DNA of 64,000 bases from Trichuris trichiura (GCA_037903355.1 JBAJFE010000047.1:1178001-1242000); one strand, 5' to 3'. Shown: positions 22,263 to 33,309, numbered from the stretch's first letter. The notes: a model not told the origin generated them from the sequence alone. Numbers and translations: made by a program.

Positions 22263-23120
22263 GAACTATGAAGACTGGTTGACCATTAATGAGATGGTGT
22301 GGAATAATGATAAGTCATTTAACCAGGAAGCTGCGCACATATGTGAAGATATGACTCGGTTAGGTGCTCCGCGAAGCAATATCTCCACACGGTGCAGTTT
22401 GGATAGAACGTGACTTTTCCATTGGCGATTACAGCTTATGGACACGTTTGGTCATATTGGTTTTTCAAGAATGAAATGAGAAATCTGCCTATTTATGAGG
22501 CGAAGAGCAGAGACGATTGTTTTGACAGTGCGATGGGTTATTCCATGTACTTCAGCCAATTAAATTTATTTCGTTGACAGAGTTTTGTTCGTATTATGTT
22601 CTCTCCGCGTAATAGCGCACTGTTAAGAAAATAAAGCCGATTAGATGATATTTGCTTGTTGCAAATTTAATGGCGCAGTTCTTGCTACTTCCATGTGTAC
22701 AATTAGTTCTATGCTTGAACACCATTGAGACTAAGCCGATCGAGCGTAAAGATCGTTTAGTGTTATAAGCTTAGCGTAGCCTCTGAGGTGTGCTTATACT
22801 TACAAGTTTTAGTGTAGTTGAAATAGGCTAAGCATATGCGTGCTTATAATTAGAAAACCAGGCTCGCAATCACAAATAAGGCATAGGTGTGGTGAACCTA
22901 AGCCTGCATAGGCGTATGAGACTAAGTCAGCGTGAGCTGAAAATTAGGCTTTTAAGGTCAACATATGAGTACGTGAATTTACACTTGTATACCAAGGTAG
23001 GCATATTGGTGATAAGCCTTATGTAAATTTAGCTTCATAAGACTCACTTAAAAGAACGTGTACTTAAGCTTATGCAGGGTTAAGGGTACGTTTGGAGCTA
23101 AGATGGGATGTAGAATTGGT
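22263..23120. other. Gene-free; TAAGC/TAGGC-rich tract at about 22730-23100
   Basis: The first part shows a few coding-like peptides (NYEDWLTINEMVWNNDKSF) just after the helicase pseudogene that I cannot place. From about 22730 to 23100 short words such as TAAGCTTA, TAGGCTAAGC, CCTAAGCC, TTAGGC and GCATAGGCG recur irregularly, as in a decayed short-period repeat. Confidence 0.45.
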
Positions 23121-23483
23121 TTATTCTCTTTCCCATACAAGACTCACCAAAGTTGGCTCCATTAGCTGAGGCGCAACGCATCTTTGTACGGCGCTCGAAA
23201 CAACTCCGTCTAACAGATTAAGAATGAGCGATTCATCAACGACGAAGCGCCAAAGGAACAGTTGCAAGTAGTGGCAGTCGATTTGCAACTGCTGTAGTCC
23301 AAATTTGCTGTACGTGCGAAGGCGTACAACTTCCAGAAATGTTTTCAAGCATATCTTAACTATTCCACTCGTTACGGAAATTTTTGTGAAATCCGCACGG
23401 ATATCGTAGTGAACGCGTTCGTTCCACAGTTTTCCAAGCGTATTGTTGAACGCTGGTGTCCCGTATGCGCCAGTTCCAACATT
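23121..23483 (-). CDS. VPS51 (GARP/EARP tethering complex subunit), terminal exon
   Basis: VPS51 is the shared subunit of the GARP and EARP complexes, which tether endosome-derived vesicles at the trans-Golgi and recycling endosomes. This exon codes 120 residues and a stop. It starts after an acceptor (TCATAG, exon from 23483). It aligns with the extreme C-terminus of animal VPS51: KLWNERVHYDIRADFTKISV, SGIVKICLKTFLEVVRLRTY, FGLQQLQIDCHYLQLFLWR, and an end at MEPTLVSLVWERE. An AATAAA overlaps the TAA stop, so the 3' UTR would be very short. No stop or frameshift interrupts it. Upstream exons, about 600 residues, would lie to the right on the minus strand, but that side is filled by repeat R, a hAT and foldbacks and I found none. 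Either a large transposon-filled intron precedes this exon or the gene is broken. Confidence 0.88.
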   Translation of the reverse strand, partial: NVGTGAYGTPAFNNTLGKLWNERVHYDIRADFTKISVTSGIVKICLKTFLEVVRLRTYSKFGLQQLQIDCHYLQLFLWRFVVDESLILNLLDGVVSSAVQRCVAPQLMEPTLVSLVWERE

Positions 23484-23830
23484 CTATGAGCGCAGACTTA
23501 GAGAATAATTAGCCACTAAAACTTTCAACCGCTATAAAGAAAAGTCAAATTTTAAAAACAACTTCTAATAAAACCTAAGAGTAAAAGTGCACGTTTTCTG
23601 AAATCTTAAGTCTATAAAAGCGCTATGGCAATATATCACGTTGTCAGATGAGTACCGGATGGCATTCAGATAGGTAATAACGACTTTTGTTTCACAACAA
23701 GCTGTTTCATAAGTAAGATCAGCTTTTACAGCGAATCCTGAATTCGTAGTTGTCTCGAAAATACTATGCGGCTACATCGCTCAGCAGCGCAATACCAGAG
23801 AGCACAGCTTACAAATTCACAATATCATTG
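23484..23830. other. Probable VPS51 intron start, no coding seen
   Basis: Directly upstream (minus strand) of the VPS51 terminal exon. There is a pyrimidine stretch before the acceptor. I found no further exon before repeat R copy B begins at 23831. Confidence 0.4.
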
Positions 23831-26165
23831 TTTAGGCAGAGCTTAGAAAAGAAGCTATTCATGCGTTTTGAAATTTACTCTAATCAATTAGTAAAAATAG
23901 AACACTTTCAATAAGACCCCTTGCACCTGAGAGAAGTATTTCTCATGTATTTACACGCAGTGATCAACTGTACCTGCGAACATCCAATTGGGATACTGTG
24001 ATAAAGCTGCCACGTACTGCATTAGCCAGTTTTAGCCGTTGTTGGACGGTGGTCGGATGCGATAACCGATTCAGCGAATTGCTGACGTGACTGAGACGAT
24101 ATTCAGCTCGTACAGTTTATCAGGAAGCACCGAGATTGCTTTATAAAAAGGCGAATGCCGACTATAGGTCTCAACGGCGAAAGCAGCGGTTAGTTGGAAG
24201 TAGAAACAACACAACCATCTGCCGCTTTGCATACGATATGAAAGATACCTTTCAATGGCACTGTTGGATGTACACGGACCAGACTTCAAGCCAGTAGCGA
24301 CGGGTTCCTAAGACTGTCGTCAAGCGGCTGGCTTCGTTGCCTTAACTGCGGCTGTCCAGAAGAACTGGACGAAATTCAGCTATTAGCAAGAAGCTACAAA
24401 GATATTATTGCTACGAAAACAGTGCTCAATAGTTGGAGAAATGTTTTCGCCGTTGCCGACTTGTTGCCGAACAGCACAACTAAACCTTGAGTCGTGCCCC
24501 TTCGCCGCTCGCGGGACGCTGGACGAAGAAGAAGTGCATGCAACGTCAACCATTCGGATCAGTTTAACACCATCCAAGGTGCAGTCAAGATGGAATCGCC
24601 ACGCAAGATATTTAACACCATGGCATTGCTCAAATGGTAAAGTTAGAACTCAAATACTACCAACGTTTGAACAAGGCTTTTGCGCTAATTATAAATGGGC
24701 CCTTCTTGTTGGCTAACGCTGTTTGCTTTGAACAGTGAACATCGTTGCCGCAGCAACAGAAATGAATGAAGAAGAAAGTAGCCTGCGCACAGATACTCGA
24801 TACGGTAAACGAGCAGTAAAGTCTCAAAACCGGTACGCTCGTTTTCACTTTGGCCGGCGACATTGGTGACCCGTGAGTTGATGGAAGATATATCCGACTC
24901 ACCAAGTGGAGGGTGCGAAGTTCTACCAGTGAGCGAGCATGAACAACGGCGAGTTGCCGAGCCCGGTGAGGGACTATATTTTTGAACTTGTTCATTGAAC
25001 CAAAGCCGGCAAAACATTTAACTGCAGTGATGTTGGCGAATTGAGTGCTATTGTTTGCTCGCTGCTTGACCATCGAACTCTGTCAGCCGCGTCAACCGTA
25101 AAGCAGAGTTGGACAAGAAAGGTACTGGTGAGCGCAAGACGAAGCTAATGATATCGCAGAGGGTGCTATGGGAGACCGCCGGTGCAGCTTTTCAACAGGG
25201 CATATGCTCTGAAAAGCTGTGGTTACTCTGATGATATGAGCAACGGAGCCATTACCGGCCCGGGACTGGCTCTGTTTAGTCTGTACGACGCCTTTGCGTT
25301 CAAAAGATATGCGAAGAGCAGTGCGTGCCTGTTCGACATCCTCCATTGCTCGTCAGCTCGAACAACACTGTGTGGATGAGCCAAAAGGCACAACAAGTTT
25401 CTTCGTTCATCGGCTGACTTGGCTGTAGAAGTTGAAGCGTGAACTTCTATGAAAGGCACGTGTATGGTAGCACTGCCGTTTCGTATGAAAACATTAAAAC
25501 GCTACAGGATGACACCTTCCTTTCAAAGATATTAATCGCGTCGCACGGGAAATTGTTATTTTCGTACGCGCGTGACTAGCGCCGAACGCCCAACTTACTC
25601 GCAAGATTCTTCGTCCGCTACAGTTGGTGACTCGTGAGTGATTTGAACTTCGTCTTGGTCTCACTAAACGGTAATGGCAAGAATGTGCGTCCGCTACAAA
25701 TGGTGACCTGTGAGTGATTGGCCATAGTGTTTGACCATGTTTGTCAACGTCCTCGTCCTGAGCGAAGAGAGAGAGCGGTATTGAAGCAAAGCAGGACCGA
25801 CAAAGAATACTAACGACCGAAAATAGCGTTAGTAATCACGCGGACGTGGAACACAGATTGAACTCGTGTGGCCATGGTTGATGGGTGCGAAAAGTGTGAG
25901 CGGACTTTGAAGCTAAGTCTAAAACTGCGTTCATTTCTCCACTGATCATTATTGTCAGGAAATATGGATGAACTAATCAGTTTTTGTGTCAATGCGGCTC
26001 GAGTTATAATAAACTGTTTCCACTCGCACTTCTAGCATTTTCATGGCGCTGAAGATAGCTCGCGCGCAATTTTTCCTTTCTTCAGGACTGACATCGAAAG
26101 AGTGGCATAATCCCGCTGTCGCGCCTGTCGTTAATCCGTTTTGTAGAGTAGAAAGCATCTCAGCG
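23831..26165 (+). repeat. Repeat R, copy B (2.3 kb)
   Basis: This is the direct partner of copy A at 14128-16425. Shared stretches include CACGTACT and TTTTAGCCGTTGTTGGACGG near the start, GGATGTACACGGACCAGACT at about 24266, and the AGGCACGTGTATGGTAGCAC region at about 25454. A TTGGTGACCCGTGAGTTGAT motif at about 24863 resembles a primer-binding site. Copy B carries about 60 bp near 25752-25815 that copy A lacks. It lies upstream of the VPS51 terminal exon, so it may sit in that gene's intron. Confidence 0.8.
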
Positions 26166-26494
26166 AGTTGACGTGGTAATATGACTTGCTTGAACGTGCC
26201 TTGTTGGCAGATTTTCAGTTTTCATGGAAACAAGTTAGTCCATTGCAACAAACTCGAGTTCATCATTAATTCAAGTGGCAGTTCCTCCGTTTGAAGTTTA
26301 TCTCTCCTAAAAACGCGTTACTACGCAACACTTAATTCCCAGAAGAACAACATAGTTACAGTCTCAAAGAGTCGTATTCGATCTGTGGCTGCATCGAGCC
26401 CTGAACGGTCCTATTTTCCAATTTTCTCTCTCAGAACCCTGGTGTCATGCACTATCTTAGCTGTCTCTGTGGGTTTTTCTTTGCCTGATGCTAA
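26166..26494. other. Short gap between repeat R copy B and hAT copy 3
   Basis: I see no gene or repeat here. The GTCTAAAT at 26495-26502 is the left target duplication of the following hAT insertion. Confidence 0.4.
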
Positions 26495-27092
26495 GTCTAA
26501 ATCAGTGATTCCCAACCTTTTCTGCGCCAGGGCCCCCTTTCGAGACGCACATCTCCTCAGGGCCCCCTCCCGTTCTTGCGTGGTTGTGCTCTTCTCTTTT
26601 CTCGCCCTAGGTTCTTTCGCGTTTATTAGAGTACCTGTGACACGCAGTTTACCGAAGATTTCAACAATGAATTTGCTGTTGTCTTTTCGATCTGGTGAAA
26701 ACCGGACAACGAACTTTTAATCTGCATTTTAAAACTCTTCAATTTAAAAGTTCGATTTTTGCACTGGTCTGTGCCATATGGAAAAGGCAGTAACGAATCT
26801 AAATCTAATTCTTGACACGTGTGCAGTGTTTTTCAGTCGCGTGGCCTGAGTATTTCAGACGACCTGTAGCTGCTCTTCTTTGCCGAGTGAATGAACGTAG
26901 GTCAAAAAGGTTCCTTAGTCATATGGAATTGGTCGAAACTTCTTCCACGCTCAGCTGCCAAACTTTCGTCTTGAAAATAGGTTTGTGTGACAAAAGTTTC
27001 CTATCAAGATTTATTGGATTTGAAGTCAAGATTTGCAAAGACTACCTCACATGAAGATGGAACGTCTTTATACGGTCTAGCAGTTTTATCAT

Positions 27093-27359
27093 AAGAAAAA
27101 GGAGTCGTTTATTCCCATTGTAAGTCAAAGAAGGTAAGAGCATACAAACGATAGGAGCTTTCGGAAGTCAACTGGTTCCGTCGTCAGCAACAGGGTACAA
27201 GGCCTGTCGCTAACGATGAAATTAGATAAGTGCTCCTTTTCGCCCATGGCTTGTGTCCTATCGCTGACGACGGATCCAGTTGGGTTGTGAAAGCTCTAAT
27301 CGTTTGGGTACTGCTGCGTTCTCTTATTTACAATGGGAGTAAACCGCTCTTTTTCTCTT
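27093..27359. repeat. Foldback element FB1, nested in hAT copy 3
   Basis: The two arms are inverted copies: the left reads CCCATTGTAA, then CAAACGATAGGAGCTTTCGG and CCGTCGTCAGC. The right arm carries the inverse order GCTGACGACGG, GTGAAAGCTCTAATCGTTTG and TTTACAATGGG. Each arm contains a hammerhead-like CTGACGACGG...GAAAGCTC core, one facing each way. It interrupts the hAT derivative, so it inserted later. Confidence 0.75.
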
Positions 27360-27602
27360 GTGACTAACTGGCACTTAACGCTTCAGTCGCAGTGTATGAA
27401 AATGGTTTGTTAGAAACTTCAACGCGCTTTTACCGCACACGGTCAAATTCTACGTCTGTTTTTTGTTGTACTTGTCGCCTTGTTAACAACAACAGTATTA
27501 TGTCTTGATCATGCTGGACGTCGGTTCTCCGAACTCCGTATTATTGCATTCAAGTTTACTATTTGACTTTAACAAGTAGCAAAAGTTGGCTATGTTGGCA
27601 AA

Positions 27603-27980
27603 TCAGTGTGGTGGCTGAAGCTGGTGCCCTAATACCAATTTTTCCACATCAGGTTCAATATTCGTTAGCAGCAATCTTAAGTCTCCACGCTGCGCTATTT
27701 GTAGCCTGTTTCTTTTTTTAACTAAAAGATCTGTTGCGGCACTGAACCCACATTCAACCAAATAAGAAGAAGGAAACGGCACGGGGTACTTTTTAACGAT
27801 CTTCCATAATTCAGGGTAAAGTGTCGCAATTTGATGCTGCAACCAGAAATGACTGTAGCCAATCTTAAACTTAGGCTTCAGTTCTTCATTGGCTTGCAAC
27901 TCAATCAGCTCCTCTTGCAAAAATGTCACTGCTTCGTTAACGTTTGAACATGGACCCAAAATCCAGGCTGGTATTCTCAT
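27603..27980 (-). pseudogene. hAT transposase C-terminal (dimerisation) fragment
   Basis: The open frame of 125 residues is the C-terminal end of a hAT transposase: LQEELIELQANEELKPKFK, then FWLQHQIATLYPELW, and the hATC dimerisation motif PFPSSYLVECGFSAATDLL followed by KKRNRLQ and LLLTNIEPDVEKLV. The intact frame suggests a recent copy. It starts only about 80 bp inside the right terminal repeat. The BED finger and catalytic domain have therefore been deleted internally, and the product could not transpose alone. Confidence 0.88.
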
Positions 27981-28071
27981 TTTCGCAACCGGGGACCCCC
28001 AAGGGCCCCCTTAGCATTCAGGACCCCCTTGGACTCCCCTAGGGCCCCCGTTGGAAATGACTGGTCTAAAC

Positions 28072-28522
28072 TTAAACACTGATGTAGACCTGAATAAGGG
28101 CCGAAAAATATGGTTCCCACTTTTGTCAGTACGCGCGGCACATTTCAGCAGCATTTTTTGCAGAATAAAACCCGCATTTTTCAAACGGTGAAGAGGCCGT
28201 GAGACAACACGTTTGTTATGTCTTTTCCGCATTGCTATGTTTGAGCTGCTGTTGCTTCATAATTTTATAGAGCATCGTGCCGTCAAGCCATTCTAATAAC
28301 GTCTACAAATCTGCACTATCAGCGACGGAGTGGTTAGTAACACGCGCACTTCAGCATAGTCAGCTCTTTGCGCGATCATGTCGATGTAGGTTTAATCATG
28401 CCTGTTTCTATTTTTTCAAACCGAGCTTGAAAAAATAGTCAACCTTCGTTCCTATATTTGATCTCCTGAGTTTTCAAAACCCTACTTTGCTGTTGAACAC
28501 TGGGTGCTTCGTAACGGAATGA
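28072..28522. other. No recognised gene
   Basis: Between the hAT target duplication and foldback FB2 I see no coding signature or repeat partner. Confidence 0.35.
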
Positions 28523-28790
28523 GATTTCATGGTTTATGGTCTTCTACGGCTTTTCCCGTTTATCGGTTGTGCTTGTATGTGTAAATTAGACGAAATAGAT
28601 GCTCTAGCAGCGCACGGATGAGCCGTTATTAAGAAAAATTGTAGTTTTACAATTTTTTACAGTTTACTGTACAAGTTTTCTTGATAACGGCTCATCCATC
28701 CGTTGGTAGAGCAGCTGTTTCGTCTAATTTACAGATACAAGCACAACCGATAAACGGGAAAAGCCGTAGAAGACCATACAGCATGAAGTC
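28523..28790. repeat. Foldback element FB2
   Basis: Long inverted arms: the left begins at about 28523 (TTTCATGGTTTATGGTCTTC) and continues CTACGGCTTTTCCCGTTTAT; the right arm is its near-perfect inverse, ending at about 28790. The arms are about 115 bp each with a short AT-rich centre. The outer ATCTTCTACGGCTTTTCCCG-like terminus is shared with FB3 at 55.7 kb, so this is one family. No coding is seen. Confidence 0.85.
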
Positions 28791-29459
28791 TACTTTGGTT
28801 GAAAATTACGGAAGAATTCCAATGTTAAACATATACACACCTGCTAGAAGGTTCCCAGTTTTCAAATAGTTCCAAAACATTTTACAGCAGGCACCATACA
28901 CGTAACTCAACTACTTTTCTACTACGCGAGCGATCCTTTGAAGAAAACAGCTCCAATGACGAGACTTTTGCTGCTATCTAGCTATAATCACTTGGAAGAA
29001 GTCACTTTACGAGTTAACGTCTTTTACGTCATTATAAACTCAGACGCCCGTGAAAAGAACGTGTATTCTAAATAAGTGCGTACTGGCTGAGAGAATCTAT
29101 TGGAAGAGCCGTTTGCAATATCATTGTTCATTGCAAATGCAGAAAATAGAAAATACGCAATCAAGTCCAGCTTCAATCGACAAACAGACAAGCGCTCAGT
29201 AAAAGCACATCGCTGCTATTTATTCGCGTTCTAACACAATGGTGCGTTTAGCGGCAGTTTATTTGGTCCAAAGGAAGCTATCATCCGCCCTTTGAACAAT
29301 CGTCTGTCACCTTCGGCGGCATAAACTTTTCATGTAACCAAGCAACACTGTCACAAAGGTGGCATTTGTAGTAGCCTTCACATTGTCAGATGTCGTCCAA
29401 GTTGAACAAACGGAAGGCGCGTTTCCTCACGTTGCTTGTTAACACGGTATCCACGCTTG
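28791..29459. other. No recognised gene
   Basis: Nothing here matches a family or repeat that I can see. Confidence 0.35.
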
Positions 29460-30060
29460 AGCAGCAAAGAAGCATTATCTTCCGCAGTCAAGTCAGCCGA
29501 TGAACGAGGAAACTTGCTTTCCCGTTTTGGCTCATCCACACAGCACTGTTCAAACGAACTAGCAATGGATGTATTTCAAACTCGCTCCAACCGCACTTCG
29601 AATATCGTTTGAACACGTACGCGCGTTCATTTAAAAATAGAGCCAGTGGCAAACTGGGAACGGCTTTGTTCTTTATATCATCATAGTAGCCACAGCTTTC
29701 CAAAGCATATGCCTTGTTGAATAGCTGCACCGGCGCTCCGCCATAGCATCCTTTTCCATATATCGTTAGATTAGTCTTTCGTTCGCCAGTACCTTTCTTG
29801 TCCAACTCTGCTTTGCGGTGCAGCTGGCAGAGTTAGATATTCAAGCGGCGAGCAAACAATAGCATCCAACTTGTCAGCAGTGCTATAGGTAGTTGCTTCG
29901 CTGGCTTTGGATCAATGAACAAATTTAAAAACATAGTCCTTCACCGGGCTCGGCCTTTGTCATTGTTCAAGTGGGCGGACTGGCAGGACTTGGCGCCTTC
30001 TACTTGGTGCGTCCGGCTTCGTACGCCCCATATCGTAGGATATACTTTAAATCAACTCAC
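29460..30060 (-). repeat. Repeat R, partial copy C (inverted)
   Basis: On the minus strand this matches the 3' half of copies A and B. It carries a TTGGTGACC motif at about 30061-30070 (shared with the next unit), CCGAGCCCGGTGAAGGACTA, then the recurring reading frame at 29488-29805. That frame is better preserved than in A or B: LDKKGTGERKTNL, VQLFNKAYALESCGYYDD, ALFLNERAYVFKRYSK and LNSAVWMSQ. The protein is not one I recognise. Confidence 0.7.
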
Positions 30061-30640
30061 CGGTCACCAATTGTGACAAAGGCATAACCTTTGCATAATG
30101 GTTTATGTGCCTTTGGCCTCGTACAAACAGTTTTTTTCAAGTGGATCATCAGTGGGAGCATCTCGAACACGCTCCCACTGCACTTTGCATATCGTTTGAA
30201 CACGTATGCGTGTTCATTCAAGAACAGAGCCAATGCAAGCATGGCATTGGCTCTGTTCTTCATATCATCGTAGCAGCCACAGCTTTTCAGGCCGTGTCTT
30301 AGTGAAAAGCTGCACCGGCGCTTCTCTGTCGCACTCCATGCATTACCATATGTGCCATATCGTCAGCGTTTCACCTTCCGCGCTCCAGTACCATTCTTAT
30401 CGAAGCGGCGCATATAGTTCCCGCAGCTTCCACAACTTGGTGATCGTAGTAGTATACACCGCCCCACCCACATACCCACGAAGTATACTACTGATTTTCT
30501 GCACAATAACGACGCACGTGCCTGGCAGTATATCCATCCAGGGGGTTCATTCACTACTGTGTGGATACTGCACTTGGTCCGTTCTGGGATGTACTTTGAA
30601 TATCTTTTCTGTAGGCAAGGATAACCAGATGCACACTTGT
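30061..30640 (-). repeat. Repeat R, partial copy D (inverted, tandem with C)
   Basis: A second inverted unit, head-to-tail with copy C. On the minus strand it reads RRFDKNGTGARKVKR at about 30370-30415, GLKSCGCYDDMKNRANAM, ALFLNEHAYVFKRYAK and EMLPLMIHLKKTVC, and runs into the TTGGTGACC motif of copy C. The unit length is roughly 600 bp. An internal small inverted pair (GTGGGAGCATCTCGAACACG and GCTCCCACTG near 30150-30180, plus AGCCAATGC.AGCATGGCATTGGCT near 30228-30250) adds local hairpins. Confidence 0.65.
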
Positions 30641-30726
30641 GCAATGAGCCCTTTCAAAAATATCATTGCATATATATCATCAACCTGATCATTGCCTTTT
30701 GCCAATTTCATTCAATGAGGCAGAAG

Positions 30727-31085
30727 CCAGCGCAACGAATGGATTCATAACTGATGCCAATGTTTCCGCTAAAAACAATGTGGCATTGCGCCAACGACGT
30801 TTCGCCATATCTTTAATTTCTTTGGTTGCTTTAGCCAGTACCTTTCTTGTCCATGGACTATCCAATGGCAACAAGGCGTGCAACATTTTCAATGACGCAG
30901 CGCAATACCGAAGTATTCCAGCGCAACGAATGGATTCATAACTGATGCCACTGTTTCAGTTAAAAGCAGTGCGACATTGCGCCACTGACCCTTCGCCATA
31001 TCTTTAACTTTGTTGGCCGCTTTGGCCAGTATCTTTTTTGCCCACGGACAATTCAACGGTGATAGCACGTGCACCTCAGCAACGC
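30727..31085 (-). repeat. Tandem 191-bp duplication with conserved peptide reading
   Basis: Two head-to-tail units start at 30727 and 30918, both with CCAGCGCAACGAATGGATTC. On the minus strand both read the same peptide with substitutions (PL..PW..K.LAKA....KDMAK..WRN, then ET.ASVMNPFVAL). The period is not a multiple of three, so the two cannot be one continuous frame. They are probably exon-like or decayed transposon units. The function is unknown. Confidence 0.75.
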
Positions 31086-33309
31086 CACTGCTGCACTTTA
31101 CTCGTTAGGTTATAGAGTGCTGCAGAGGCCACTGATTGTCCTCCTGAACGAAGTATTGGCTTCAGTAGATATAGTCAAAGCCAACTATGCTCAACTTTTC
31201 TTCTCAATATTCTCATCCAATGTCATTTTCACTTGGCAAGCACATTCAGCGGCGAGCAAGCGCTTGCGTACAATTCCTTTCATAATATCGTTTTCTTTTA
31301 TTACGTACAGCTGACTTGAGTCCAGTTGCTTCGATTGTTGACACCGGCCGAAGTTCAGCACAGCTTTTTACTCCGTCGTGACACTGGCATGGGCCTAGCC
31401 GACCGTTGGCCAGCAAAGGCCCATTGCTGCCATTACGTGTCTCACTGGTAATATGTTCAACACAGCGTCGTTGTTTTCTTACTTTCGGAGATATCTTTCA
31501 AAGCTGACCATCCGCTACATCGCGATTGTCGGGATTTAAACTGATAGCCGACGTTAGCTTAGTCGCGCCCAAATCAATGTTCTTCAACGAACTCCACAGC
31601 TTTAATATCGTTCTGGCAAAGTTCAAGAACAATTGAGGGTTGCAAAGAAATCGCTGCCGTCCATTAGAAGCGGTGAACACGCATACCATGGCAGTAGAAG
31701 CATAATATACCGTACCACATACCCGCAGGTACAATAAAGAAATAGGCTCCGATCCAGTTCAAGCACATGAGAATAACTTGCGGAATGCATTAGTACTTTC
31801 CGGTTTCAATTGCTTTGCCATCAGGCATGAAAATAATTGGCCAACAAGCAAGCTGGAAAGCGACATTGAGCTCCCATGATTAACCACTCTTTGTCAAGAT
31901 ATAGCTTTTTCTTCTTCTCAGGGAGGCGCGTAAGCTTTAGCGAACTTATTTACGCCCATAAATGCGACCATTTGCTATTCTTCAACTGGAAATATTGTGA
32001 ACACAACGTCTGGCACCGAAGAAGTTGCATAGTTTTCCTAGAATGCTTCTCGTAAAGTGAGTGTCGAAGCCGGCATTCATTCCTACAAAAAGCTAAGTTT
32101 CTTCTATGCTTGAAGATCTACGCTGTCGGCAGGAAGCCATTCTTGCAAGTACAGCTTTTTCAGCCGGGGACACTGGCCTTAGCCATGTCAGCGTTTTGGA
32201 AGCTCGTAGAACGAGTACTACACTGCCAGAGTACGTGGAGCTCAAACAAAAATAGAAATTATGCTCGAAGAATGCTGTCGCGCGAATGTGTTTTCTTCGA
32301 TTACTGCATCAGCTTCCAGCCAACTACGCGGCTGGTGTGACCGCCGCAAAATTTCCATCTTGCAGGAGAGATAGTTTTCAAGCGACACGTTGAAATATTT
32401 TCGCTTTAACGAAAAGAGAGTTTTTGTGATGCACCTATTGATCATTTAAGTAAGCACAGTAAGCCATAGCGTCTCCATTCGGGCTCCGATGGGCGACGGG
32501 CTGAAGATATTTCGAAAAAACGGGCACTTGTGGTTTGCGCCGTTTCCTTCACATTAGCGCTGCTCCAGAATTTGTAGAACAAAACATATGCGTGCGCATT
32601 TTCGGAAAACAAGTGCGAAGACCATTACGCGAACAAAGACGGTCGGTTCCGAAGCACGCAGACGGGTAGATTTCAACGATATACATGGAGGAGAGACCGA
32701 AGTTGGTCGAATGGGAATATTGTGCGAACGATTTACGGTCGTAGGGGTAGTCTACGTTGCGTTCGCCTTGTTATCACATAAAGACTGCCATTGTTGGTTA
32801 TCATATTAGCGTATTGTCTTGCTTAACGCCGTTGCTTGCCTTAGCGGGCATCCAAAGTGGCCACGTGAAAATAGCATTAAAGCAAGAAGTTGCTGCTTCA
32901 TTACAGCAGAAGTATTTGAACGAGTAATGGGCCTCCGCTATTGGTGTATTAGTCAGCACTGCGAACTGCCAAATGATATGGATAATCGCATTTCTTCTGG
33001 CCTACAGTTTACATTGGCTAGTCTTCAGTTATTTAAAAGGTATGCAAATACGGTTGAGCCCAATTCCTCTGGCAAGGCGACCCGACCTTGAACGATGCTG
33101 GACAGTTGAAATACTTCTTTGCTGCTTCATATTGGATAGCCTGTGAGGAAAGAAGATATAATACATTCCTTTAACTTCGCTTGAAGCGAAGAATCATATA
33201 AATGGTATGCTTATGGGAAGACAGTTTCATTACATAGTATCCTTATGCCGTTTGGGATCGATGTGCAAAAAGAGAGATAATCCTGAAAGACAGCTTTCTT
33301 GCAAGGATA
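31086..33309. other. No recognised gene or element
   Basis: Short open frames (for example 31498-31734 minus, 32588-32809 plus) show no domain. I checked the minus strand for missing VPS51 exons and found none I could support. Confidence 0.35.

Larger units (their letters stand above)
26503..28063 (-). mobile_element. hAT deletion derivative with 8-bp target duplication
   Basis: The left end CAGTGATTCCCAACCTTTTC and the inverse of the right end (CAGTCATTTCCAACGGGGG) match over about 14 bp with two differences. The flanks GTCTAAAT (26495-26502) and GTCTAAAC (28064-28071) agree at 7 of 8 bases, the 8-bp duplication typical of hAT elements. GGGCCCCC runs occur just inside both ends. Only the C-terminal transposase part remains on the minus strand, and a palindromic element is nested at 27093-27359. 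It belongs to a different hAT subfamily from the 5.4-kb and 17.6-kb copies, judged by the ends. Confidence 0.9.

Noticed and set aside
27603..27980. Possible host gene of the ZBED5/SCAND3 type
   Set aside because: It lies inside a hAT element with terminal repeats and an 8-bp target duplication and lacks the N-terminal domains, so it is a transposon remnant.
31498..31734. Minus-strand open frame considered as a missing VPS51 exon
   Set aside because: The peptide does not align with any part of VPS51 that I know and has no suitable splice borders.
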